A stretch of DNA of 64,000 bases, taken from NCBI GenBank assembly GCA_033065855.1, contig JAVXUO010001311.1, positions 372,001 to 436,000 on the forward strand, in the 5' to 3' direction. The position numbers and the translations under genes are program-made. Below are positions 49,941 to 59,789 of the stretch, one piece after another; the first letter of the stretch is position 1; every line of letters begins with the position of its first letter. This DNA is from Escallonia rubra (lineage: Eukaryota > Streptophyta > Magnoliopsida > Escalloniales > Escalloniaceae). The notes beneath the pieces are model-generated. The model had not been told where the DNA came from. It saw nothing but the letters and a program-made list of their open reading frames with translations, and did no database searches.

Positions 49941-51289
49941 ACTACTTCATCTATCGCGCTTGTTCATCCTGAATCATTCATGTTTAAGATGGTAAATGCA
50001 TTTAGGTGATACACTTGAAAGAGTAACTCATCTCGTGAAAGGTAACAACTGCCTGTCATGATTCTGAATCCATACAAAAATGATCAATTGAATGGCTGGG
50101 ACTCACTAAGCATGTGATGGACAATGAATATTCTTTCTAAAACTGAACATGTCGAACAATGAAAAATTCAATGATAACCGATTTGAGATTTGAAAAAGCA
50201 TTTGAAACTTTATGATGCTTGTTCGGAACTTAGTAAATGTGGAATTTTACATGAAATATTGTATTGTAATACACATTTGAACAATTTGGGAGGTGATTGT
50301 AATTTCAGCTACTAGTTATGCCAGTAGGTGTTTTTGGTACTCTGGTAGATAAGGGATCTTTATATCCAAGTTATATTTCTATATAAGTCGAAGTAATCTC
50401 AATATTTTTTTTATCATTAAAAAGTAATCAGTGTTAAGGCTCGTTGCGGCTCCATTATTCACTTGATGCACACAAAAGTAAAAGGTAGGAGTGTATAGGC
50501 AATAGATGTAGATTGTATACTAAGGACTGATGTTAGTAGCGAACTTCAATATACATTCACTAAATCTTTTCCTCCTTTAAGAATCATGGAGTAAAGTATC
50601 CAAAAGAACGTATATATTAAGAAACCTCTAGCTGACCAACTTCCCTTGGATTCCCTCATAGACCATCCTCTTTGGTAAATATGAACCAATGGAATTATTA
50701 GTATGACTTCTGCATGTCTAGCATGCAGGTCCTGTGACTCTAATGCTTGTGCAGAACATCCTATACCTCTTGGCGATCCTTCCCTTTGCCAATTCTGAAA
50801 GGAACCATGCTTCTGCCAAAGTTGAGACTCTATGCCATATAAGCAAGCTTCAGAAATATTATTCACCAAAACCAAAATTCAGCAATTACAAGGGAAAATG
50901 TTTAGAACTCTCTGCATAGAGGAAATTCTAGTGCAAACTCTAAATAATCAACCAACTAGTGGACTCGCACCTTAAACAATTAGTAGCAGTTTGTGCGCTA
51001 TCTGATTTGCTTAGCACTTTGTTAGTTGAAATCCTGAAGAAGCTCGTCGCTTGAGGCTTCCTTTAATTCCTGATAAGTAGAAAGCCAGGGTTTGAGCCAT
51101 TTGGACGAGAAGAAGTTGCTCAGCAGAAAGAGAATTATCAAGAAAAGAATGGCATTTACAAAATTCTGAACTGATAAAACAATGATAAATTGTCAGTATG
51201 GTTCTGGTTGTTACTTGTTTCCTTTCTCAATGTTTGCAAATTGTTTAAATATTTCTAATATCACTCTGCTTATCATTTCTTAACCTGTT

Positions 51290-51458
51290 TAACATTGTGG
51301 TTTCATTCAATACAAAATTGTATCAGCAACTTTTGTCCCTTACGGAGCAGTTTAGATATCCTAAACTTGCCATCACCAAATAGTGTGTGCTTCAGAAGCT
51401 GCTACCCAACAGCAGAAACCAGCCGATTCTTGTGGAGAAACCAAACTTGGGTCTCAAG
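51290..51458 (+). pseudogene. TatB exon 5 remnant from segmental duplication
   Basis: 51369-51458 aligns with TatB exon 5: it keeps CCATCACCAAA, CAGCAGAAACCAG and GTCTCAAGGT, ending at the equivalent donor. The acceptor region CTAGCAG is lost, and about 45 bp covering the SSENYLKITEEQL codons are deleted. Upstream intron sequence (GGTTTCATT..ATCAGCAA) also matches that before exon 5 (48255-48290). Exon 6-like sequence is not seen after it. Confidence 0.82.
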
Positions 51459-51795
51459 GTTTGTAAGGAAATATCTTCTCAAATGCTCATGAAATTTCGC
51501 TCTAGTTGAGCATTTAGTGGAAGAAAATCTTCATGGACTGTTCAGTTTTAAACTGGCAATTGTAAATTACGTCCTGCAATTATTAGAACTCTAACACAGC
51601 ATTATATTAGAAATCAGGCAGTGAAGATTCATACATGTAAAACCCTGCATACCAGCTTTATGTCCCAAATTCTAGAGATCAAACCTTACAATGGATTGCA
51701 TAATGGATAATCATGTTTCAACTACTATAAAAACCAAACATAGCAAATACAAAAGATACACCAAACAGAGTCTCCACATAACACCCTCTCCTTAC

Positions 51796-54425
51796 TTAAG
51801 GCTCCATAAGAAACTCCTTGTCCTTCTCCAACTTCTCCATAGCATTAGCCTCCAAACTTATCTCCACATCAATGCCTCTGCCTCCGCCCTTGGCTTGATA
51901 CAAATACACCATCCCATCAAACCTATTGTTTGACCCACTCCTTACTGTCTCCGGCTTCCCCCACCCAAAATCCACATCGTAAACCTTAAACCGCGGAGAG
52001 CTCCCAACTGCCACGCAGTTAACCCCAGCATCCTTGTACTGAAAGATCTTCGGGTTGCTCTCCCATTCAGTGTTTCTTGCGTTAATGACTTTGGAGTCAT
52101 GTGCGTCAATGGCCCCTTGTATCGATGCCGCACCGAACTCTGGTGGGTGGGCCAGCAGCAACCCTGCTGCAGTCACGGTGAATATGGCCTGAATCAGGTT
52201 GCCGAAGTAGCTTTCAGGCATTGGAGGGTCAACCCTTTTCCTGCAGTCAGCAAAGACAGTGAAGACAGTGTAGTCTTCAGGCTTGAGCTGGCGAGCACGT
52301 GTGACTGCATGCCACACGTGCGTGGATAGCGATTGGAATGTGGAGAATGGTTTCGAGCCGTCCGATGGATTTGCGTTGACTTTTGACTTGACCTGATCAA
52401 TTGCTGACTCTGAGAAGCGGAAGATCTTCTCCCGCAGCTGTGGCTCCGCCTTGGTGACGTTACCGTTGGCTGACGCGCCGTTTTCTTGAGCGTCGGATGG
52501 CGGTGAGAGAATGAGCTTCACTCGAGTGTTTCGCGCTTTGGTGCGCTCAAGGAAGGGTGGGACCGAGACAGAGTTGGCCCCGCTGCAGATCTGGGCCCAT
52601 TCGCTCATGAAGTGCCACGTGGAAGTGCCGTCTAAGATGGCATGATTGAATGCCAGTCCCATCACCAATCCATCCTTGAGCTTGGTAAGCTGTGGGCATC
52701 AACAAGATCATGGTTAGCGGGCCAAGTAATCAATCAACCGTGATGAATATAATGGCTCCGGCAACAACATCATGTTATTATACCTTTCACTTTCCTTTCT
52801 GAGACAACTTGAGGTTGATATATTTTTTTGTTTTTGTGTCTTGTTGAATAGGATCCGCAGCTGTTGGCTAAAAGATATTTAACGACAAAAGACTGAAAAA
52901 ATTGGTCGCTATAAGGTTATTTGCCGCTTTTCAAGCGACAAATCTGAAAAAGTCAATAGCAACCAATAACACACATGCACTCATGTTGCCATATTCTAAC
53001 GGGAAGAATGTGAGGGGATCCGGATCAGGGTTTTTTTTGTCTGCTCCAACCACCTTTTTTTTTTCTTTTATTTATCATGACTTGTCTTTTGTGCACAACT
53101 CCTTGTACATTCTAAGGTCTTAGTACTAGGTATTCATGTGGCCTGTTTGCATAAATAGAACGAGCTTAGTTGTTCGTAGAAGATAATGGTTCTATTTAGT
53201 ACAGTTGCTAGGTACCAAACAGGGCCTTATAAGGTACAAAAATAAAGTCTCATAAATAAGATACCGAGTTCATGAGGTGTATAGCTCACAAATTAGGTGG
53301 TGAAAGAAGCCTCTTAAAAGAGTGAGGGCCCAGACGCAGTTTTTGGTTGTCCAAAAAATGATTCGACCATAATATAATGAAAATTACCAGCAATAGCATG
53401 TCCTATCTATATAGCTGCTAATATCGACTCTTCCAAAACTTCCCATATTCTTAGCCAAAATGACAAGATATGATGGTTTCGGAAACTGATTCTTGTCCAC
53501 TCCCCCATCTTCTTAGGCAGTGCTCTTGAAAAGGAAGGAAAACCAAACATGGAGCCTATAAATTTTGCAGGGTAAAGCGTTGTTATCCTCCGTATAATGT
53601 CGTTAATCTTAAGAGCAGAATTGTCGCTAAAACGTTATGAAAATGTAGCACTTGACAATGTGGTTGAAGTGTTAAAACACCCATCCTCAAGAAATGACCA
53701 ACAATTCTGACCTTACTTTGCATAATTTTAAGTTTCGAGAGAATTATATATCCGTTGCTTCTCATGCTACCTAGATAAGTATTTTTCTTACACGCTAAAT
53801 TTTTTCTGGTTCTTGCTTGTTCCATTTGAGCTCCACGATTTTTCATTTGAGCATCAAGTGTGCCGCTAGAAGTTCTTGAATTGTCACTTAAAGAATTTCT
53901 AGCAACATTCAAATACGGGGCTCAATTCGGAGAAAAGTTGGTAAGAATATCTGATTTAAAGCAAAGAGCTACCTGTATGGCGAGCAGTGGGCGGTGAAGC
54001 CCTTCCAAGTTCAAGATGCCATTGTAAGGCAGCAACTCCTTCAACTTGGTTGTGCCCTCCTCGTCCAACAAATCGGCAATTTCGGTCCCCTCCGCCGCCG
54101 CCGTCACCACCTCCACTCCCTCCATATCATCATCGTACACCACCTTGAATACCCCATCATCGTCTTTGTCCAACTTCCCAGCCAATTGATGAAACTCTTC
54201 CAGAACTATCCCAAGCCCATCCTTAAGCTTTTCAACCATGACCTCAAACTCAACGCCTTTGTAGATTAACACCTTCTGGTTGTAGTAAAAGGCTACATAG
54301 GGAAGGTCAAATGTGACAAGCTGACACTCTTTCCTTCCTAGTGGCTTATTGGGCATGACATGTGTTGTGCTGAGGATTTTGGCCTTCAGCATTTGCTCTT
54401 GCTGCTTAACAACTTCATCAGCCAT
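51796..54425 (-). CDS. DCR: BAHD acyltransferase, DCR type (cutin formation)
   Basis: BAHD-family acyl-CoA-dependent acyltransferase. Arabidopsis DCR (At5g23940) is needed for incorporating dihydroxy fatty acid into cutin and acts in the cytosol (family knowledge). Two exons: 54425-53973 (151 codons, donor CAG|GTAGCT) and 52689-51796 (298 codons, acceptor CCCACAG), 448 residues. Exon 1 has the N-terminal GRKECQLVTFDLPYVAFYYN stretch and ends HRPLLAIQ. Exon 2 has the catalytic HAILDG (HXXXD) and, near the C-terminus, the structural DFGWG. It is convergent with TatB and has a dead duplicate at 49134-49940. The 1.3-kb intron is longer than in that copy. Length is slightly below what I remember for Arabidopsis DCR. 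Confidence 0.93.
52690..53972 (-). other. Intron of the DCR gene
   Basis: AT-rich, 1283 bp. A minus-strand open frame at 53583-53912 has no domain I recognise. The duplicate's intron is only about 117 bp, so more than 1 kb was either gained here or lost there; terminal inverted repeats that would mark an insertion are not evident. Confidence 0.6.
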
Positions 54426-54429
54426 GGTT

Positions 54430-55330
54430 GTTGATGCTGGGTTGCTCAGGCAATGGGAGAAGGAGCAAACATATATGCTTCACTGGCTTGGGTAAATGCT
54501 TTTAGGTGATGTGCATATAAGAGCAATTCATTTCATGCAGTTGGGGTGGCATTTATGAGCTTCATGAGTGCAGTTGTGATCCATTAATTACTTGCTGGTC
54601 TGGGTAGAGGTTGAGTAAAGTTGATCCTCTCTCTTTCCCATTATTGTTCTTGTTAGTTTTATCTTCTAGTTACCTATTCCTAAACAAAATTATACTATGT
54701 GGAGAGAATGGGATTACACGTTGCTTGTCATAAGGGGGACTATAATCCTCTCCAAGTCTTTTGCCCAAAACACCAAAAAAGTGCAGAGGTGGCTTTCAAT
54801 CGCCATCTACACATTTCTGGTCTCATTATCGATCTTAGTTAGCCCTTAATGCAAGAGTGGCCTCCTTTTAGTTAGCCCTTAATGCAAAAATGGCCTCTTT
54901 TGACAGGACATCGAAGAAAAACGAGGTCGCGGCAATTCATTAATTTTATGATTGTGGCGTTCAAGTCTTGCGAAAATGACTTCTTGAGGTGGACTTTATC
55001 ACATTACTACCTATGTCTTCATCCTTACTGCTCCGTTTTTTATTTTTGGTCGCTTTACTTACAAGAGAAACCTGCATGATATTTTTTCTGCATAATTCTC
55101 ATACTTGATAGTTTAATGTGAATGCATTACACTTTCGTTCAAACTACAAAATAGGGAATTACCGATTCTCTTTTCCGTTTTCTGTTTCCTTAGAAAATGT
55201 ACAATTTCCCCTTGTTTGGATGGTCTTAGCACTTCAAGATCTTATTTCAATTTCATTTCATCTTTAAGGTTTCTGGGCATAGCATAGAGTTGCAAGGGTA
55301 AGAATGGTTCTTATATTCTTCAAGAAGATC
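54430..55330. other. Spacer between DCR and UPF0496 genes
   Basis: It contains the DCR upstream region; about 130 bp of it (54430-54560) match the region beyond the pseudogene exon 1 (49940-50075), so the duplication extends into the promoter. CAAAATGGCCTC-like and TTAGCCCTTAATGCAA phrases are locally repeated (54838-54895). No gene seen. Confidence 0.55.
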
Positions 55331-56374
55331 TTATGTGGGTTGACCCGGATCCACAAGCTCTTTCACTACTAGGTTTCTAGCTCTATTTATGGTCATGAAA
55401 CACAAGTACAGATGCTCCTCTAACTCGTCAAGTTGTTGGCTGAAGCTGGAATCATTCTGCTTCAGCTGGCGCGCTACTTCAAAACTTGCTTGGAGCCGAT
55501 CGTCTCTTCTCCCCAGCCAGAACTTGACCATTGCTCGCATATGCTTCAGCTCATCGTCTAGCCGAGCCACTTGACGACTGATCGTGTCCAAGTCCCTGCT
55601 CAATGTATAAGTCCCTTTGGCAGCTGCATCGAGTTGAGCCGTTAGCCTAGCCAACCTCTTTTTGGAAAACAAATCGAGCGAAGCCACTACAACACCTGGC
55701 GCGGCCACTAGCAGCGCTAGGGCATGCGTTACGGCGATTACTGTTAGCGAAGCCGTTAGAGCCACTAGCGAGATGGCCGAGACACATCTCAGCTTATTGA
55801 CCAATCGGAGCCTTGCTCGGGCCTTGTCCCGGCTTGACTCGAGCCGTTTGAGCAAACCGAAGCAGCCAACTTGTATGGCTCGGAACTTATGTGGAGACGA
55901 AGTTGATGTGGCAAAGTGGGTGGAGTTGGAGAATTCGGTTAGTCGGGTTAGGATCACGGGTAAATGGTTTACGGGTGGGAACTTCGCAATTTCGAGAAAC
56001 TGTAAGGTGGTTTTTAGAGAGCGATAATTGACACGCATATGGTCAATATCTTTTATCAAAAATCCACATAGGAAAGATGCATTAGATGTTTCAGAAAAGT
56101 AGTCACGCAAGAGGGCGTGGTTGTCGGTTGGGTTTCGGGCCAAAGCTAGGATCCGAATAACAGTAGGTTGATCTGGGTCAAGTAGATGCTCGGTGAAGAG
56201 CCGGTAGGAAGGGAGCCGAGTCGCTGTGGTGGAGCTAACGCCCTTGGATATCTCGGCGTTTTTATTGCTTAATGCAAGAACACGCTTCCAAAAGTCATGG
56301 TAGGATTCAGTTCGAAATGCATTAGCATATTCTTCTCGGAGGTCCAAATCTGTTGAAGTCGTCGGGTCGTCCAT
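55331..56374 (-). CDS. UPF0496 (DUF677) family protein
   Basis: Plant-specific protein of the UPF0496 group (At3g19330/At3g49070 type). Single exon, 347 residues. The N-terminal half contains a conserved helical block (EEYANAFRTESYHDFWKRV, then LFTEHLLDPDQPTV). At about residues 203-233 there is a long hydrophobic stretch (AISLVALTASLTVIAVTHAL, LLVAAPGVVVASL), probably one or two membrane helices. The C-terminal third is predicted coiled-coil (LTAQLDAAAKGTYTLSRDLD, DELKHMRAMV, QLDELEEHLYL). The start at 56374 is the first in-frame ATG of the homologous region. Molecular function is unknown for the family; I infer a membrane-anchored coiled-coil protein. No intron is needed. Confidence 0.85.
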   Translation of the reverse strand: MDDPTTSTDLDLREEYANAFRTESYHDFWKRVLALSNKNAEISKGVSSTTATRLPSYRLFTEHLLDPDQPTVIRILALARNPTDNHALLRDYFSETSNASFLCGFLIKDIDHMRVNYRSLKTTLQFLEIAKFPPVNHLPVILTRLTEFSNSTHFATSTSSPHKFRAIQVGCFGLLKRLESSRDKARARLRLVNKLRCVSAISLVALTASLTVIAVTHALALLVAAPGVVVASLDLFSKKRLARLTAQLDAAAKGTYTLSRDLDTISRQVARLDDELKHMRAMVKFWLGRRDDRLQASFEVARQLKQNDSSFSQQLDELEEHLYLCFMTINRARNLVVKELVDPGQPT

Positions 56375-56883
56375 TTGGGTTGCTACAAAGGCAAAAAGAA
56401 CATCAAAACGAGACTCAGATCGAGAACTCTAATAACAGAGTAAAAAATCAAGTAATGCCACTCGCCGCACTCGATACAACGTAAAATTATTATCCTAAAA
56501 AACAGAGGAACAACTAAGACAAGCACTCGTGTTTTTATTTTTTATATTATAAAATCTATAATCTATATGTCACCCGAAGGCAACAGTACTTTTATGCCAA
56601 GAACAATCTATCTATTTTATTAAGAAGGAAAGACCCAAACAAGGACTTCAATGTACTTCTTGCTGGGGGGTGGGGGTTGGGGGCTGGGCTGTGGGGAAGA
56701 AAGCTACATTTTGGTACGGTGAAAAAGAGAGAATTTATTTCATTGCAGAGTGTTGTGGCCTGTGGGGGATCCCTCACATGCGTGTCCCTCCTCATGATCT
56801 CAAATTATGCAGTTAACTCACTTCAAGCTGTGCCAGCTACTTGGTTGTAACGTATATATCCAACAACTCAATCTAAGACGAGG

Positions 56884-56993
56884 TACCGTAGATCAGCTGG
56901 TAGGCGTGTTCGAACCCTGAATGCAGCTGCGTTAAAACTAGTAGCACCGGATTAGTCGGCTCTGTCCGGAAACCGGTCTAACCAAAAAAAAAA
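56884..56993 (+). mobile_element. tRNA-derived SINE with 13-bp target duplication
   Basis: A 110-bp unit with A-box-like GTAGATCAGCTGGTAGGCG followed closely by B-box-like GTGTTCGAACCCTG, ending in an A-run (ACC then A10). Perfect 13-bp direct repeats ATCTAAGACGAGG flank it (56871-56883, 56994-57006), as expected for LINE-driven insertion. The boxes are far closer than in a tRNA (about 30-40 bp normally), so the head is internally deleted or the family is short. It is not a functional tRNA gene. Confidence 0.82.
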
Positions 56994-57299
56994 ATCTAAG
57001 ACGAGGCTAGGGTAGCTTAAAACTTTTATAGCAAAGTGCAGCGTCTGGGTATTGATTGTGAGAGCGGTGCGAGAGCGGAGCGGTGCACATCTTTCTTTTC
57101 GGCCTTTATAAGACCATACCAGCAAATTATTTGTGGACCCTTTGATGCTCGCCCTTCTTCCAAGGATGAAGTGCCAAGTCTAAAGTTAAGGTAAAAAGTT
57201 GCTATCTTCTTAAATCATAGTGTCACAGTCTGCATATATTTATGACACGCAATGACTATATTGTGTCACAAACATGTCGTTTTTTCTTTATTAATTAAA

Positions 57300-58342
57300 G
57301 GGATAATTACGTCATGTGGTTTGGGGTCGTTGCAAAAAAACTCCTCCCGTTACAAAAATTGCAAGAAGACACCTAAGATATTAATTCTGTTGCAAGTTGC
57401 AACCGTTAGAGAAATCGTCCAAATTGACGACGCGTGATATTCACTTTCTTAAAAAATGCGTTTGATAAATTTTAATATATTAAAAAGACTAAATTACCCT
57501 GCTTTTTTTTTTTTCTCTCCCATCCAAGTCCCAAATTCTTCTCCATTCCAATCAAACCCTAACCCTAGCCACCACCTCAACAACCAAAACCCTAGTCGTC
57601 GCCGCCGCCCCCCACCCAGCCTCATCTACCACCGCCGCCGCCTATTTCGGCCACCACCCAGCCCTGCTGTAGCTGCCACTGCCGCTAGTGCCTTCATCAA
57701 CTGGAGCCAAGTTCGTCGCCACCACTGCGAACTCCACGTCGCCATCCCCGTCATCTCCCCCACCTCTTACATCGCCGCTCACCCCGCGATCAACCCCAGC
57801 GACCTGCGTCGCCGCCAAGCCCACCATCAACCCTATCCAATTGCTCGACCGATTGTGCCGCCATAAACCCTATCCAATTGCGTCGCTGCCACAAGCCTGA
57901 TTCAACAGCCAAAACCCGAGCCTATCCAAAGACCATTCGGGAAAAAAAAAACCCTAAATCTGCAATTAGGATTTCGATCAAGCCCCGTTAGGCGCTCGCC
58001 ACTGGCCCTGTCCACCCACCATGACCAGAGTCGTCGCCCGCCAACCCCGCCATCAACCCCATACTTGCGCCGGCACCACCTTCTTGATCCACCACCACAA
58101 GCTGCCCCTATGCCTCATGCCTAATACCAACACCATACATACAAAAGAAAAACCCTAGATCTACAATTACGTACAATTACAGTTTATATGGAGGAATAAT
58201 TTAGTCATTTTCTTCGTTCCGTTACGGGAGCTGACATGTGTAACACTTTTTTAAGCTTAGGTGTCTTCTTGCAATTTTTGTAACGGGAGGGATTTTTTTT
58301 GCAACGACCCCAAACCACATGGGTATTTTACGCAATTATCCC
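57300..58342. mobile_element. Mutator-like element with about 85-bp terminal inverted repeats
   Basis: Left end GGGATAATTACG (57300) and right end CGCAATTATCCC (58342) begin inverted repeats that run inward about 85 bp, including GTGGTTTGGGGTCGTTGCAA and TGCAAGAAGACACCTAAG. The 9-bp direct duplication TTAATTAAA is exact (57291-57299, 58343-58351). Long inverted ends with a 9-bp duplication define Mutator-like elements (family knowledge). The interior (about 57520-58110) is C-rich with CCGCCGCC tracts and a frame at 57456-57866; this could be captured host sequence, though composition alone could explain it. No transposase. Confidence 0.88.
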
Positions 58343-59780
58343 TTAATTAAAGGGTGTTTGAGATTGATTGTATAGTAGTCAAATTTTGATCCAAAAAAAA
58401 AAAAAAGTAAACTGATTAAAAATCTCTTTCAATGTGTTCAAAGCTCATATCCGGAATTTTCATTTTCTTGAACTCTGATTTAATAGTTGTAAAGAATTAG
58501 GTTTGAGAAAGAAAATTACCAAAATATTCAAACATTAAATGTCCCCTTTAAATTTAAATACATTATATGATAATTTTGTCATACTGAGTCTACTTTCACT
58601 CCTTTTTATCCAAATATCTGCAACAAATTTTGATTTATTACATTTAAAATTGATTAAAGCATATTTTAGAAACTGATTTTGATTTAATTAAAATATACTT
58701 TTAAGAATTAATCTAAAACGACCTTTTAACTGTCAAGAATAATATACTCATATTCCGGTATGCATCGAACATATGAGTTGAAAGTGGTGGTTCAAAGAAA
58801 TGTTTACTCATTCCCTAAACAAGTGCAATTCAGTGTAGATGCCATCCCGACTTGAGTTTCTCTCTTCTTTTCTCTCTTTTTTTTTTAAATTTGGTATGGA
58901 CAATAAATAGTATTTTCGTACTATTTTATCGTTAACTGAGATCATGTCTCCTAATACCAACACCATACATACAAAAGAAAAACCCTAGATCTACAATTAC
59001 GTACAATTACAGTTTATATGGAGGAATAATTTAGTCATTTTCTTCGTTCCGTTACGGGAGCTGACATGTGTAACACTTTTTTAAGCTTAGGTGTCTTCTT
59101 GCAATTTTTGTAACGGGAGGGATTTTTTTTGCAACGACCCCAAACCACATGGGTATTTTACGCAATTATCCCTTAATTAAAGGGTGTTTGAGATTGATTG
59201 TAAAGTAGTCAAATTTTGAAAAAAAAAAAAAAAAAGTAAACTGATTAAAAATCTCTTTCAATGTGTTCAAAGCTGATTATATCCGGAATTTTCATTTTCT
59301 TGAACTCTGATTTTATAGTTTTAAAGAATTAGGTTTGAGAAAGAAAATTACCAAAATATTCAAACATTAAATGTCCCCTTTAAATTTAAATACATTATAT
59401 GATAATTTTGTCATACTGAGTCTACTTTCACTCCTTTTTATCCAAATATCTGCAACAAATTTTGATTTATTACATTTAAAATTGATTAAAGCATATTTTA
59501 GAAACTGATTTTGATTTAATTAAAATATACTTTTAAGAATTAATCTAAAACGACCTTTTAACTGTCAAGAATAATATACTCATATTCCGGTATGCATCGA
59601 ACATATGAGTTGAAAGTGGTGGTTCAAAGAAATGTTTACTCATTCCCTAAACAAGTGCAATTCAGTGTAGATGCCATCCCGACTTGAGTTTCTCTCTTCT
59701 TTTCTCTCTTTTTTTTTTAAATTTGGTATGGACAATAAATAGTATTTTCGTACTATTTTATCGTTAACTGAGATCATGTC
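58120..59780. repeat. Tandem duplication of about 830 bp
   Basis: Copy 1 starts at 58120 and copy 2 at 58950 (CCTAATACCAACACC); both end ATCATGTCTC (58941 and 59772). They differ by only a few small changes: the poly-A length near 58390/59225, GCTCATATCC versus GCTGATTATATCC, and isolated substitutions. The unit begins inside the Mutator-like element and runs past its right end, so the right terminal repeat occurs twice (to 58342 and about 59173). Confidence 0.95.
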
Positions 59781-59789
59781 TCCTTTTTA

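Noticed and set aside
53583-53912. 109-codon minus-strand frame inside the DCR intron
   Set aside because: No domain recognised, and it lies within a spliced intron of a clear gene.
56884-56950. tRNA gene
   Set aside because: A- and B-box-like motifs are present but too close together and no cloverleaf forms; the flanking 13-bp duplications and A-tail show a SINE.
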